Origin: CAZSNT01 sp964607765
GTDB taxonomy: Bacteria > Verrucomicrobiota > Lentisphaeria > Oligosphaerales > JABHEG01
DNA: 64,000 nt
Assembly (NCBI GenBank): GCA_964607765.1
Contig: CAZSNT010000013.1
Coordinates: 1 to 64,000 of the forward strand
Direction of reading: 5' to 3'
Shown: piece by piece, positions 22,473 to 32,014 of the stretch
Position numbering within the stretch: position 1 is the first letter of the stretch
Layout of the letters: every line of letters begins with the position of its first letter
Position numbers and translations under genes: made by a program
Notes under the pieces: generated by a model
The model's database searches: none
What the model was told of the DNA's origin: nothing
What the model saw: only the letters and a program-made list of their open reading frames with translations

Positions 22473-24946
22473 GGAATGGCGAAGCAGCTGATGCTGTCGA
22501 CCCGCGACGAAGCGCCTTGTGCCAGCAAAGCCACGCGACTGGCCGGCCAGGCACCCGGAACAGTGACGGGCGCCCCTCGGTCGACCACGATGATGGTGCG
22601 GTCTGCCAGTTTTGTGGCGCGCACGGTGTGCCCTGCTTCGGTCACTTTCAGAGGCACACGCTTCTCGACCGGCTTCTCGCCGTCACGGAGTGAGGTGATG
22701 ACCGCCTCTCCTGTGTCGAACAGCACGCGAAGCTGCGTAGCCTCGTCCACATACACCGGCACAGCCCCGCAGGCAGCAGCAGCGTCAGCCGCCGGGTACA
22801 CGTGGGCGGAGAACTCGTAAGACCGCATCGGATCGCCTTTCACGAATGTGCCCAGCTCCCGCGGCGAGTGCAGGCTCAGTCCTTCATCCGTCGCGCTGCA
22901 CGACATGCCGCGCCCCGGCGTGAGCCAGCCCTCGATCCATCTGCCGTACTCGTCCCAGCCGATGGTGTAGAGCGCGCCGTCGAAATCGGCGTCCGTGCCC
23001 GCGGCATAGTGCCCCGGACGCAGCCGCACAGCGTCCAATATCCGGGTGGGTGTCGGTGTCAGCGAAACACCATCAAGCCAAAGTCGCAACGTGCCCGCGT
23101 TCCACTCCACACGCAGGTGGTGGAACGCATCGAACACGAACGGCCTGGGTACGGGGTAGCGCCGTTCCTCGTCGTTCCTGCCTCGTGTGACCGTCACCAG
23201 GCAGTGTGCAGTTGCGGGTTCGAGTGCGATTCGAACAGTTGTCGCTCCGTCTCCGCCCGCCAGCACAATGCCGGCCGCGCCGGCCGCGCCACGCACCCGC
23301 ACATCGCATTCGTAAAGGCCGCACGTCGCGGGCGCGGCAGGGACGAGGGCCTGCCCGGGGTCGGGACCACGCACACGCATGACGCCGTCCGCCACGGTCG
23401 TGCGGCCGTTGGTGATCCAACCGGCGTCGGCAGCCCCGAACGTGTCGGCGAACTGCGGCGGCCGGGGCCGCGGATGATAACCTGGCGTTCCGACACCCGT
23501 GGGACCGTCGACCACCAGCCGGCGGTCGTGGAAGTGGACCCGATCGAGCCCGAGCGCGTGCCGCGACCCGTTCCAGATCCCGAAGTAGACCAGCCACCAC
23601 TCAAAGCCGTTCGGGCCGCGGACCACGTTCGGCTGGCCGGCGTTGTAGATGTAGGGGACCAGGTCTGACGTGAGCATCTCGTACAGTCCGACATCGCAGA
23701 ACACCGGGGCCTTCTGCCGACTGCAGCGCACCGCCAGACAGTTCGTTCCCGCTCGCAGCCCCGCGCTCTCGATCCGCACGAAGGTCGGCTTCCGGAGCCA
23801 GCCGCGTGACTGGTAAACACGGCTCCCGTTGATGCGCACTTCCGTGTTCCCGATGTGGCGCAGCAGCAGTGCGAGCGGCCTGTCAGGCGGCGCGTTGAGA
23901 CTGAACTCGTGCCGCAGCCACAGGTGCGGGCCCGTCCACTTCGTGCGCTGCGGGAAGACGCGGGACCGGCGGAACGCGCCCCGCGCCTCGTCCAGAAAGC
24001 TCTGCACATCCCCGATCCCGGCCGGGCCGCGCCGCCAGCCGGTGTCGTCGAACCCGGGCTGGTCCCAGCCCGCAGGCGCCTTCTCACCCGTGTAGGCCCA
24101 AACCGTTCCCGGGGTGCCGGGGCCGGGCTCCGCGCTGTCAACGATGGCGCGGTATGCGGCCCGGACATCATGCAGATTATCCTTGAGAACGGGATCTTTG
24201 TACTTCGAGCTCTGGGAGAAACCGGTCGGTGTTCGTGCGGTGGCCACACCAATGGCGTAGTTGCCGAGCAGATGCTGAGTGTGATTCGTGTTGTAGAGCA
24301 GGTAGTACAGGTCCCGGTACTTGAGCACGAACGGGCCTTCCGCGATGCGGTGGTCACGCCGCTCCCACAACAGTTCCTCGGATGCGTGCAGCAGGCGCTT
24401 CGGCTTACCGGTCAGGCTGCCCGGCCCAGACATGGACTGAACCCAGATGTTGTTCCCCCAGTGCAACTCATCCGGCCCCGGCCGAACGTGAACCATGCTG
24501 TAGAAGAAGAAGCGCCCGTCGTCGTCCCGGAATACGAACGGGTCAATGCCCGGCGCAAAGTCCGACGTGACGGCATACGGGCCCGTGACAGCGTCTGCCA
24601 CACCGTGATGTATCCCGTTGGAGTAGAGGTGATGCCGACCGTTCATGTGGCAGTGTGCGTAAACGTGGTCGTCACGCGGCCACATGGGGAAGCCGCCTTG
24701 CCAGTCGGTGCGCATCCCCGGGGAACAGGCCAGCTCTTGCCCGGCCGCATCGTGCCAGCGCACCAAGTCCTCGGACCAGTAACCGCGTCCGTTCGTGCGG
24801 ACGCCCACCACGTAGTAGCGCCCACGATGCCTGAACAGGCCGGCGTCCGCGATCGGCGCAACCGGGTTCTCGACGGCAATGGCTCCGGCACCGGCCGTGC
24901 ACGCAATCACGCCCAACAGCTGATGCCAGTGCCTGATCAGGTTCAT
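22469..24946 (-). CDS. Exported GH43-like glycoside hydrolase with beta-sandwich modules
   Basis: 825 aa. Start MNLIRHWHQLLGVIACTAGAGAIA, a signal peptide. A five-bladed propeller of GH43 type has its catalytic-base candidate in PVAPIADAGLFRHRGRYYVVG, the pKa-modulating Asp in GIDPFVFRDDDG and the acid Glu in AEGPFVLKYRDLYYLLYN. It is interrupted at about residues 285-430 by a carbohydrate-binding-like beta-sandwich (WRRGPAGIGD, then WLRHEFSL, then ADRPLALLL-like strands). Two further beta-sandwich regions follow to the C-terminus. GH43 enzymes act on arabinans, xylans or galactans. The substrate here is undetermined. It is divergent from the next glycosidase. Confidence 0.7.
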   Translation of the reverse strand: MNLIRHWHQLLGVIACTAGAGAIAVENPVAPIADAGLFRHRGRYYVVGVRTNGRGYWSEDLVRWHDAAGQELACSPGMRTDWQGGFPMWPRDDHVYAHCHMNGRHHLYSNGIHHGVADAVTGPYAVTSDFAPGIDPFVFRDDDGRFFFYSMVHVRPGPDELHWGNNIWVQSMSGPGSLTGKPKRLLHASEELLWERRDHRIAEGPFVLKYRDLYYLLYNTNHTQHLLGNYAIGVATARTPTGFSQSSKYKDPVLKDNLHDVRAAYRAIVDSAEPGPGTPGTVWAYTGEKAPAGWDQPGFDDTGWRRGPAGIGDVQSFLDEARGAFRRSRVFPQRTKWTGPHLWLRHEFSLNAPPDRPLALLLRHIGNTEVRINGSRVYQSRGWLRKPTFVRIESAGLRAGTNCLAVRCSRQKAPVFCDVGLYEMLTSDLVPYIYNAGQPNVVRGPNGFEWWLVYFGIWNGSRHALGLDRVHFHDRRLVVDGPTGVGTPGYHPRPRPPQFADTFGAADAGWITNGRTTVADGVMRVRGPDPGQALVPAAPATCGLYECDVRVRGAAGAAGIVLAGGDGATTVRIALEPATAHCLVTVTRGRNDEERRYPVPRPFVFDAFHHLRVEWNAGTLRLWLDGVSLTPTPTRILDAVRLRPGHYAAGTDADFDGALYTIGWDEYGRWIEGWLTPGRGMSCSATDEGLSLHSPRELGTFVKGDPMRSYEFSAHVYPAADAAAACGAVPVYVDEATQLRVLFDTGEAVITSLRDGEKPVEKRVPLKVTEAGHTVRATKLADRTIIVVDRGAPVTVPGAWPASRVALLAQGASSRVDSISCFAIP

Positions 24947-25078
24947 GGTTGCCTGCTCCGCCAAACCCACGTGCGTCGGTGCCGCTGAAGAGTAAGCGCT
25001 TTACACGGATACGGCAACCGCAGCGACACCGAATGGGACACGGCCTCAGTGTCGTGCGGCGTCGCGCCCCCACCGTAG

Positions 25079-25098
25079 CCCGGGTCTCCCGACCCGGG
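25079..25098. repeat. Hairpin repeat GTAGCCCGGGT...ACCCGGG, copy 1
   Basis: CCCGGGT (25079-25085) pairs with ACCCGGG (25092-25098) in the 247-bp gap between two divergent glycosidase genes. A related GTAGCCCGGGG...CCGGGTGT element lies at 31916-31940, where it supplies a stop codon. It looks like a small dispersed intergenic hairpin rather than a terminator, as there is no T-tract. Confidence 0.5.
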
Positions 25099-25193
25099 TG
25101 TCTTGCCCTGAGCTGTATCCGAAGCTCGGACGGAGTAGATTGACCGTGTGCCGGGATCCCCAACCCCCGACACCCGTGCCGGAGAACAGTGCT

Positions 25194-26351
25194 ATGCGCA
25201 GAGTCCATCCGAGCCGACTGGCCGCATCGATCGCCACAGCCGTGCCGCTGGCGTTGGCGCAACAGCCCCCAGCCCCGGCGGGTGCCCCATCCGCAGCACG
25301 CCCCTCGCTGTTCACGCGTTGGCCGCACAACCCGTTGTTCGCCATTGAGCGGAACAGGCGCTGGCGCTCGATCCACGTGGCCAATGCGGCAGTGCTCACC
25401 GCGGCTGAATCGCCTGACGGCATGTGGCGCTTGTACATCCGGGGCTCCGGCCGGTTCCCCGAAGAGGGACCGAACCGCGAACGCAACTACCACGACAGCA
25501 TCGGACTGTTCACGCAGCAGGCCGAGGACTTCTCGCCGTACGGCCCGTGGAATGAGCACCCCGCCAGCCCGCTCCTCGTCCACGGCCCGGCCGACAGCTA
25601 CGACGGCAAGCACCTGCTCGACTGCTGCCCGGTCTGGGGCAAGACGCCCGACGGCCGGCGAGATGCCCTGTTCATGTTCTACAAAGGCGTCTCCTACCGC
25701 GACGGCGGATGCCTGGCAGGCGCGGTCTCCCTGGACCGCGGCGTGACCTTCACCAAGTTCGACAGCAATCCGCTGCAGCGCCTGGTCGGCCCTTGCGACG
25801 TCGTCTATCATCAGGACCGGTACTTCATCTTCTACGGCGACGCGAACGTCGATCCCGTCACCCGCCGTGCAACGGATCGGCTGAAAACCTACGTCGCCAT
25901 CACCACCGACCCCACCGATATCTCCCGAGCGCCGCGCCAGCTGGCAGTCGACGTAGGCCCGCCGGGCGCCTTTGACAGTCGCTCCGTACACGGCGGCCGC
26001 ATCTTCAGCCTGAACGGAACCTGGTTCATGGTCTACCAGGCGAGCGCCAGGCATTTTGACTACCCGGATCGCTTCCACGCCGCGTATTCCACCGACCTCG
26101 TACACTGGACCAAAGTGCAGAACACGACGCCGTTGTTCGAGCGTGGCCCAGCCGGTCAGTGGGACCAGGGCGCCATCTGGTTCGGCGAAGTGTTCAAACA
26201 CGGCGACGACCTCTACATGCTCTACGAGGGCTGGGGTTGGCAAGGTCTGGAGTTCGACCGGGGCAAGGCATACGCCAAACCGGGTCGATCCCAGACCGGG
26301 ATCGCCAGCGTCTCTGTGACCGAGTTCCTGGACTGGTGCGGGCTACCGTGA
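25194..26351 (+). CDS. Exported five-bladed beta-propeller glycosidase-like protein
   Basis: 385 aa. Start ATG 25194, with GGAGA eight bases upstream; the N-terminus MRRVHPSRLAASIATAVPLALAQ is a signal peptide. Propeller blades resemble the GH43/GH32/GH130 superfamily: DGMWRLYIRGSGR, RRDALFMFYKGVSYRDGGCLAG, LVGPCDVVYHQDRYFIFYGDAN, SVHGGRIFSLNGTWFMVYQ and IWFGEVFKHGDDLYMLYEG. The exact GH family and substrate cannot be set from sequence alone. It is predicted to be periplasmic or surface-located. The neighbouring GH43-like gene suggests a shared polysaccharide target. Confidence 0.7.
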   Translation: MRRVHPSRLAASIATAVPLALAQQPPAPAGAPSAARPSLFTRWPHNPLFAIERNRRWRSIHVANAAVLTAAESPDGMWRLYIRGSGRFPEEGPNRERNYHDSIGLFTQQAEDFSPYGPWNEHPASPLLVHGPADSYDGKHLLDCCPVWGKTPDGRRDALFMFYKGVSYRDGGCLAGAVSLDRGVTFTKFDSNPLQRLVGPCDVVYHQDRYFIFYGDANVDPVTRRATDRLKTYVAITTDPTDISRAPRQLAVDVGPPGAFDSRSVHGGRIFSLNGTWFMVYQASARHFDYPDRFHAAYSTDLVHWTKVQNTTPLFERGPAGQWDQGAIWFGEVFKHGDDLYMLYEGWGWQGLEFDRGKAYAKPGRSQTGIASVSVTEFLDWCGLP

Positions 26352-26363
26352 GGAAGGCAGACA

Positions 26364-26699
26364 ATGGAAAATGCGACACCCGCCAGATTCGTCTCGGAAT
26401 CGATCAAGCCGGTCGTGGGTACGGCCGATACGTCTGCCATGGCAACCGGTTCGCCGGGACTGCCCGGCGAATTTGTCTGGCGTGACGGCACGCTCGGCAT
26501 TGCCGCCGTGATTCGCGCCTGGCGCGAAACAGGCTCGTGCCGGCACGGCAGTTCGGAAGCCTACGTACGCAAACACTGGTTCGAAGTCGAGACCACGACC
26601 GGGAAACGGGCGCAGATTTACTTCGAACGTCAGGCACGCGGCCGCAACCGCAAGAAACGCTGGTGGCTGTTCACGATTGAGGACGCTGAGGAACAGTAG
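26364..26699 (+). CDS. DUF6504-like protein, 111 aa
   Basis: The segment from residue 35 (GEFVWRDGTLGIAAVIRAW, then YVRKHWFEVETTTGKRAQIYFER, then KKRWWLFTIEDAEE) matches the pattern I associate with DUF6504, small proteins found near DNA-repair polymerase genes in some bacteria. No such neighbours occur here. The N-terminal 30 residues are variable. It starts 12 nt after the glycosidase stop and ends 15 nt before the convergent oxidoreductase gene. Confidence 0.6.
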   Translation: MENATPARFVSESIKPVVGTADTSAMATGSPGLPGEFVWRDGTLGIAAVIRAWRETGSCRHGSSEAYVRKHWFEVETTTGKRAQIYFERQARGRNRKKRWWLFTIEDAEEQ

Positions 26700-26714
26700 C
26701 CGCCGGCACAGCGG

Positions 26715-27929
26715 TCAGAGGATGTCCACGAAACCGTCGTCCCGGTACGCCAACTCGACGCGACGCCGTTCCACGCGCGAACGGTCCGCGGCGAAGCAGA
26801 CCACCGCGCTGAGGTAACCTGCCTCGGCATCCTGCTCGGGCCGGAATGTCGGCTCTGCCATCATGCGATGCAGCAGCATCGCGTGGTTGCGGTCCCCGCC
26901 GCCGTGCCCCGTGCCGTCTCCGCTTGTGTCGTACTCGGCCGTCTCACCAGTGCCGTTGTCGTAGCAGAACACCTTGTGCTCCTGCATGTTGCCCCAGATC
27001 CGACCGCTGGTCCCGACCGCGTGAAAATTGCGGCCGGCGCGGGGCCCGGCCGTGTGCATGTTCATCAGGAACGTCGCCACGGCGCCACTCTCGTATTCGA
27101 TCGTCAGGCTCTGCACATCGGTCAGGTCCTTGCCGATGTTGTAGATGCAGGCACCATCCTCGCGCAGGAAACGCAAGAGCGCCTCCTCGCCCTTGTCTTC
27201 CTGCGACGCCAGCTGGGGCCGGAAATACTTGCATGTGGAGGCAACACCACACCCGTCGCACGTCTGAGGCAGCGAGGGGTTGGGCTGCAGAACACGCGTG
27301 CCGCCGAAGGAGCACAGCGCAACAGGGCGACAACCCATCAACCAGTTCAGAATGTCCAGGTCGTGGCAGCACTTCTCGAGTAACGCGCCGCCGCTGCGCG
27401 AGGTCAACCGACGCCAGCTGCTCCGGTTCATGACGGACGTCACGCCCCAGCCCGGCAACTCGTCCGCCTGGATCGAGACCAGCGTGCCGACCGCGCCCTC
27501 GGTCAGCAGGCGATGGATGGTCGAGTAGAACGGCGTTGAGCGCAGCACAAAACCAATCAGCGTACGCCCGTTCACACGCCGTGAGGCCGTGATGATGCGT
27601 TCGCATTCCGGCTTCGAGTGTGCGAGCGGCTTCTCCACGGCGACGGGGAGCCCGCGTTCCAGGCAGGAAATCGTGGGGTCGGCGTGTATGTCGTTGGGCG
27701 TGCAGACCACGACACCGTCCAGGTCCGTGTGGGCCGCCAGCAACGCCGGCCAGCTGTCGTATTCGGCATAGCCCGCCGGGATCTTGCAGCGCGCGGCAGC
27801 GGTCTGCCGATGACCGGCGTTCGGGTCGGCAAGCGCCACGATCTGCATGTCATCGCACTGGGCGTACGGCGCCGCGTAGGAACAACTCCGCCCTCCCGTC
27901 CCGACTATCGCCACCTTCAGCTGTGCCAT
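26715..27929 (-). CDS. Gfo/Idh/MocA family oxidoreductase
   Basis: 404 aa. ATG 27929 with GGAGG seven bases upstream gives MAQLKVAIVGTGGRSCSY. An N-terminal Rossmann domain (GTGGR nucleotide loop; VVVCTPNDIHADPTISCLERGLPVAVEKPLAHS with the family EKP motif) is followed by the alpha/beta substrate domain (LLEKCCHDLDILNWLMG). A four-Cys cluster (CDGCGVASTCKYF) suggests a bound metal or structural site. NAD(P)-dependent oxidation of a sugar or inositol derivative in the cytoplasm is likely; the substrate is unknown. It is transcribed divergently from the glycan operon, with which it may be co-regulated. Confidence 0.85.
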   Translation of the reverse strand: MAQLKVAIVGTGGRSCSYAAPYAQCDDMQIVALADPNAGHRQTAAARCKIPAGYAEYDSWPALLAAHTDLDGVVVCTPNDIHADPTISCLERGLPVAVEKPLAHSKPECERIITASRRVNGRTLIGFVLRSTPFYSTIHRLLTEGAVGTLVSIQADELPGWGVTSVMNRSSWRRLTSRSGGALLEKCCHDLDILNWLMGCRPVALCSFGGTRVLQPNPSLPQTCDGCGVASTCKYFRPQLASQEDKGEEALLRFLREDGACIYNIGKDLTDVQSLTIEYESGAVATFLMNMHTAGPRAGRNFHAVGTSGRIWGNMQEHKVFCYDNGTGETAEYDTSGDGTGHGGGDRNHAMLLHRMMAEPTFRPEQDAEAGYLSAVVCFAADRSRVERRRVELAYRDDGFVDIL

Positions 27930-28285
27930 GCTCAAGTCCTCCAATACCTGCGTCCCGCCAAGCTCCCACACCGCTCCGGATCATCCGTGGACGGTGTAAT
28001 CTCCTGCCGACCTGGCCAAGCCGCAAGGTCAATCGGCGTACGGACGTAATCGGCCTTGTGCGTCAGCCGTGAGGCCCCCTGGTCTGCATTGTCCATCGAG
28101 TGTCGGAATGGTGGAACAGTGGAACGATGCAAGGGACTGATGATGAGCCTGCATATCTCGGCCTCCTGCCTCTGTTCCCAAGTCACAGAGCTCACATTTT
28201 CTCACCTTCCCCATTGACAAACCCACATTAATCTCATATTATCTCTTCAGTTGAGTTTACGCCCCGGGTAACATGGAGCAGACGC
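27930..28285. other. Divergent intergenic region upstream of the glycan operon
   Basis: A 356-bp gap between the oxidoreductase and regulator genes. The right-hand ~70 bp are markedly AT-rich against the surrounding sequence and contain the strong promoter at 28214-28242. The remainder holds no ORF of quality. I see no clear long palindrome that would identify a regulator operator. Confidence 0.6.
28214..28242 (+). promoter_or_regulatory. Consensus-like sigma-70 promoter driving the regulator and glycan operon
   Basis: TTGACA at 28214-28219 (perfect -35), a 17-bp spacer, and TATTAT at 28237-28242 (5/6 match to -10). Transcription would start near 28249, about 37 nt before the GTG of the regulator gene. 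It lies in the most AT-rich stretch nearby and is the best promoter in the window. All genes from 28286 to the right edge are on this strand. Confidence 0.65.
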
Positions 28286-29380
28286 GTGGTATCCAGTCCT
28301 GACATCGCAACAGACGCGAATGGATTGCAGGGGTTGCCCGCACAGATGTGGGCCGACATCCGGCGACGCGGCCTGGGGTGCGGCGAGCGCTACCTCACGG
28401 CGCAGCAGGCTGGCGAGCGATTCGGTGTAAGCCGCGCCACGGCGGACCGCGCCATGAAGGTCCTGGTCGCGCGCGGCATTCTCGTCAGGACGCGCGGGCG
28501 CGGCACATTTGTCGCCAAAGCGCTCACCCGAACTGAGGCCACCCTCCCCGTGGTTCTGGTCCTGGTTCCCGAGTTCCGCGGCCGTCTATCGTCGCCCCAG
28601 CGCACGTCGCTTCCGGGCTTGCTGCACGGGCATTTCCCCGGAGCGATCGTGCAGTCGACGGTTGTCCCGGAAGAAGGTGCGCTTGCGCACATCCGTCAGG
28701 TCCTGGCCAGCGTTCAGCGACAAGGCCGACTGGAGCGGGTTTTCGCCATATCCTGCCGGCGCGACGTCTACCAGTACCTGATCGACGAGGCTGTCCCGAC
28801 GGTGGTCGTCGGGTCCCTGTTCCCCGACCAGGCCGCATTGCCGTCCATTGAGGTGGACCGTGCCGAGGCCGCGCGCCTGTTGACCGAGCACTTGGTAGAC
28901 AGGGGACACCGCCGTTTTCTGTTCCTCCCGGCCGTCTCTGACCGTGCCGGCGTGCACAGATTTCACGATCGCGTGTGCGACGTGTTGGCAGCTCACGGTC
29001 TGCCGGCAAACGCGCTGAAGGTCCGGATCTCGGACGGTGACCTCCAGGCGCTCGAGGCCCAGGCTGAAGCGCTTTTCGCAGCGACCAACCACCCTACGGC
29101 CATCCTTGCCGACAGTGCACCCCTGGCCGAGGCCGTCATCGAGGCTGCGAACGCTGCGGGTCTGTCGGTTCCGGGTGATGTCGATGTTGCGTACGTCGGC
29201 CCCCTCGACGAGGCAAGTTCGCTTCTGCCATGTCCACACACACGCTGCGCCATATCCCTCAATGACGCCGTCGGGCAGGTCCTCGAAGCCGCTGCCCAAG
29301 CAGCATCTGGTGACTCAGTCACAATCCGTGTTCCGGTCGAACTGGTAGCACCGTCGGACGGGGGAATGTGTTCCAAATGA
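28286..29380 (+). CDS. GntR-type regulator with LacI-like sensor domain
   Basis: 364 aa. GTG start, with GGAG at 28275-28278. The N-terminal winged helix (about 15-80; AQQAGERFGVSRATADRAMKVLVARGILVRTRGRGTFVA) is of GntR type. Residues 90-350 form a periplasmic-binding-protein-like ligand domain (VPTVVVGSLFP, then SIEVDRAEAARLLTEHLVDRGHRRFLFL, then AILADSAPLAEAVIEAANAAGLSVPGDVDVAYVG), as in LacI-family sensors. It probably senses a mono- or disaccharide from the degraded glycan and controls the operon it heads. Its stop overlaps the sulfatase start as ATGA, tying its level to the operon. Confidence 0.88.
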   Translation: MVSSPDIATDANGLQGLPAQMWADIRRRGLGCGERYLTAQQAGERFGVSRATADRAMKVLVARGILVRTRGRGTFVAKALTRTEATLPVVLVLVPEFRGRLSSPQRTSLPGLLHGHFPGAIVQSTVVPEEGALAHIRQVLASVQRQGRLERVFAISCRRDVYQYLIDEAVPTVVVGSLFPDQAALPSIEVDRAEAARLLTEHLVDRGHRRFLFLPAVSDRAGVHRFHDRVCDVLAAHGLPANALKVRISDGDLQALEAQAEALFAATNHPTAILADSAPLAEAVIEAANAAGLSVPGDVDVAYVGPLDEASSLLPCPHTRCAISLNDAVGQVLEAAAQAASGDSVTIRVPVELVAPSDGGMCSK

Positions 29381-30792
29381 ACCAGCCCAATGTTCTGTTC
29401 ATCGTGTCGGAAGACAACGGCCCGGAGCTGGGCTGCTACGGCGATCGCTTCGCCAGGACGCCGACACTCGACCGACTCGCCGGGGGAGGCGTCCGATTCG
29501 AGAATGCGTTCGTGCCGTTCTCCGTATGCAGCCCGTCGCGCGCCTGTTTCCTGACCGGTCTGTACCCGCATCAGAACGGGCAGATCGGGCTGGCCACGCA
29601 CAAGTTCGCCATGTTCCGCGAGTTCCCGAACATCGTGAGCATGCTCGAGCGCGGCGGCTATCGCACCGGCAACATCGGCAAGCTGCACATCAATCCTGAA
29701 TCGGCTGTACCCTACGACTTCTGGCCGTTCAAAGGCGCGAACTTCGGCCGCCGCAACATGCGCGAGTATTCCGATGCGGCCGCGGCGTTCTTCCGCCAGT
29801 CGGAACAACCGTTCTACCTGCAGGTCAACTTCCCGGACGCGCACTTCCCGCTGCACCGACAGCAGTTTGGGCTGCCCGAGCAACCCCAGACAGCCGCTGA
29901 CGTTGAGCCTCTGCCGTGGGTGGGAGCAAACTCGCCGCGCCTGCGTGAGTTCACGGCCGACTACTACAACTGTCTCGCGCGTCTGGACACCGGCGTCCGC
30001 TACGTGCTCGAGGAGTTGGACGAGGCCGGCAAGACGGACAATACGCTCGTGATCTACATCGGCGACCACGGCGCCCAATTCTCGCGCGGCAAATGCTCGG
30101 TCTACGAAGCCGCACTGCGTATCCCGCTGATCGTCAGCTGGCCCGGGCACGCGCAGCCGGGTACCGTCCCGAAGCAGCTCGTCTCGACCATCGATATTCT
30201 GCCCACCGTGCTGCGCGCTGCCGGCCTCGAGACCCCGGCGGAACTGCCTGGAATCCCCTTGCAGGACATGATGAACGGCGAGGACGCGCCCGGGCACGAG
30301 TTCATCGCAGGCTTCACGACCGGCGCGGCCCCCGCCCTCGGGTTCCTACAGTTCTCAATCCGCGACAGTCGCTGGAAGCTGATCCACTCCCCACCCCAAG
30401 CCACCCGGCTCAACCGCTTCGCGGAGTGCTATCTGAAGCAGTACAACGTGCATTTTGCCGCCGGCACAACTGCCGAGGAGATCGCGGCCAGCCCGGAGTG
30501 GGTGCAGCGGATCTACGCAACGTTCCGTGAGCCGCCTGAATACGAGCTCTACGATCTTGAGAATGACCCGTATGAGTTCCGGAACCTGGCGGAAGCACCA
30601 TCACACGCCGACGATCTGCGGAGGATGATCAAGGCTCTCGAGGCCTGGCACGAGCAAACTCGCAACCCCTTGGGAAGGGCGGGGAACGTGAAGCGTTTCA
30701 CCGAGGAAAACGAATCCCTGGTGGGCAGGAATTACCGCGAAGACGCGGAGTTCCGCTGGGAGTACCTGGACTACCTGAGGCCACAAGCATGA
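29377..30792 (+). CDS. Sulfatase, N-sulfoglucosamine sulfohydrolase-like
   Basis: 471 aa. The formylglycine motif is Cys51-S-P-S-R (FSVCSPSRACFLTGL), with an N-terminal metal site SEDN. The segment GLYPHQNGQIGLATHKFAMF, then GYRTGNIGKLHINPE resembles sulfamidases (SGSH type) that remove N-sulfate from heparan glucosamine; the exact substrate is unproven. A later metal motif is YIGDHGAQFSRGK. There is no signal peptide (MNQPNVLFIVSEDN), so cytoplasmic action or non-standard export is implied. Start ATG 29377 overlaps the regulator stop (ATGA); GTG 29368 is an alternative. Confidence 0.88.
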   Translation: MNQPNVLFIVSEDNGPELGCYGDRFARTPTLDRLAGGGVRFENAFVPFSVCSPSRACFLTGLYPHQNGQIGLATHKFAMFREFPNIVSMLERGGYRTGNIGKLHINPESAVPYDFWPFKGANFGRRNMREYSDAAAAFFRQSEQPFYLQVNFPDAHFPLHRQQFGLPEQPQTAADVEPLPWVGANSPRLREFTADYYNCLARLDTGVRYVLEELDEAGKTDNTLVIYIGDHGAQFSRGKCSVYEAALRIPLIVSWPGHAQPGTVPKQLVSTIDILPTVLRAAGLETPAELPGIPLQDMMNGEDAPGHEFIAGFTTGAAPALGFLQFSIRDSRWKLIHSPPQATRLNRFAECYLKQYNVHFAAGTTAEEIAASPEWVQRIYATFREPPEYELYDLENDPYEFRNLAEAPSHADDLRRMIKALEAWHEQTRNPLGRAGNVKRFTEENESLVGRNYREDAEFRWEYLDYLRPQA

Positions 30793-31919
30793 ACGCACAG
30801 CAGCCTGAACGGATCCCCGTGTTTGTCACGGGCGAGGAAGACATTGCCGGTGTGGCGAATACGCGCGAGGAGTATGCGCAATTCCGCGAACAAAACGTCG
30901 TGGTCACCAACGGCGGTCGAATCGTTGTCGTGTGCCAGGCCCGGCGCCCCAGTGATTGGAGTGACCGCTCCGGTCAGGACTTGGTGTGCAAGACCAGCAC
31001 AGACAACGGTCTGACCTGGAGCCAGGCTCAGCGGATCGCCACGCACGGCCTGAAGTCGGCCTCCCCCAACGCCGCAGTTTACGATGCAGAGAGAGACCGC
31101 GTCCACGTTCTCTACAACCTGTTCATGTGGGACTTCCGCACGCCGCCCGACCACATCCGGGGCGAGATGGGCGAGACCGACTGCCGTCAGTACACCGTAG
31201 CCAGTGACGACGAAGGTCTGACCTGGAGCACGCCCCGCGACATCACGGACATGATCGGAGCAGACGGAGCGGTTGCGGTGTTCGGTTCCGGCGAAGGACT
31301 CCAGCTGAGCCGGGGGCACCATGCCGGACGGTTACTGATCTCAGGCGGCGACTTCCATCGCGGCAAGAAGATCCTCTGCACCATCAGTGACGACCACGGT
31401 GAGACATGGCGCCGCGGGCAATGCGTGCCTGTTCGCGAGAACATGGCCATGGCCAGCGAGACGAAGGTTGCTGAGCTGCCCGACGGTACGGTCATTCTGA
31501 ACAGCCGCACCTTTGTGAACGACGGCGAGCAGCGGCTTCGCACTCGTGCCTTCAGCACGGACGGCGGCGAAACGTTCAGCCGGATCGAGAACGACCCAGC
31601 TCTGAAGACGGTCAGCTGCAACGGCAGCCTGATCGCCGTGCCGCATCCGCGCGGCAGGGACGGCTGCGTCCTGCTGTGTTCCGTGCCGGTCGGCCCGGGA
31701 CGCACGCATGGGACCATCTACACCAGCCTCGACGGCGGCAGGACGTGGCCGATCGTGAACACGATCGTCGACGAGGAGTTCGCCTATTCCAGCCTCGTCC
31801 AACTGCCCGACGACACGATCGGGCTCTTTTACGAAGCACGAAACCACAAAGACATCCGCCTCGTTCGCCTGCCTCTGTCCGCGCTGGTGCGGGGAGGCGG
31901 GGCTGTTCCGGCATCGTAG
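30789..31919 (+). CDS. BNR-repeat sialidase-like protein (GH33 fold), no signal peptide
   Basis: 376 aa. Asp-box motifs recur (STDNGLTW, SDDEGLTW, STDGGETF, SLDGGRTW), indicating a six-bladed sialidase propeller. The usual RIP arginine motif is replaced by QFREQNV, but candidate catalytic Glu (SETKVAELPDG), Arg (NSRTF; GPGRTHG) and Tyr (FAYSSL) are in the expected order, so sialidase activity is plausible. There is no export signal. ATGA overlap with the sulfatase stop. The stop codon lies in a small dispersed hairpin repeat. Confidence 0.75.
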   Translation: MNAQQPERIPVFVTGEEDIAGVANTREEYAQFREQNVVVTNGGRIVVVCQARRPSDWSDRSGQDLVCKTSTDNGLTWSQAQRIATHGLKSASPNAAVYDAERDRVHVLYNLFMWDFRTPPDHIRGEMGETDCRQYTVASDDEGLTWSTPRDITDMIGADGAVAVFGSGEGLQLSRGHHAGRLLISGGDFHRGKKILCTISDDHGETWRRGQCVPVRENMAMASETKVAELPDGTVILNSRTFVNDGEQRLRTRAFSTDGGETFSRIENDPALKTVSCNGSLIAVPHPRGRDGCVLLCSVPVGPGRTHGTIYTSLDGGRTWPIVNTIVDEEFAYSSLVQLPDDTIGLFYEARNHKDIRLVRLPLSALVRGGGAVPAS

Positions 31920-31940
31920 CCCGGGGCTTCTGACCGGGTG
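31916..31940. repeat. Hairpin repeat GTAGCCCGGGG...CCGGGTGT, copy 2
   Basis: Related to 25075-25100. Here CCCGG and CCGGG arms flank a short loop, and the first bases supply the TAG stop of the sialidase-like gene. This is one of few gaps (95 nt) in the long operon. Confidence 0.45.
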
Positions 31941-32014
31941 TTTGTGGGGCAGGCCCAGGCAGCATCCATAAATGGCAATGTGAGCAGACACGGAAGCTGA
32001 CGAAAGGAAGCAGA

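Noticed and set aside
22445..22693. 82-codon plus-strand ORF
   Set aside because: Its first codons are the fucosidase remnant and the rest is antisense to the GH43-like gene; not a functional CDS.
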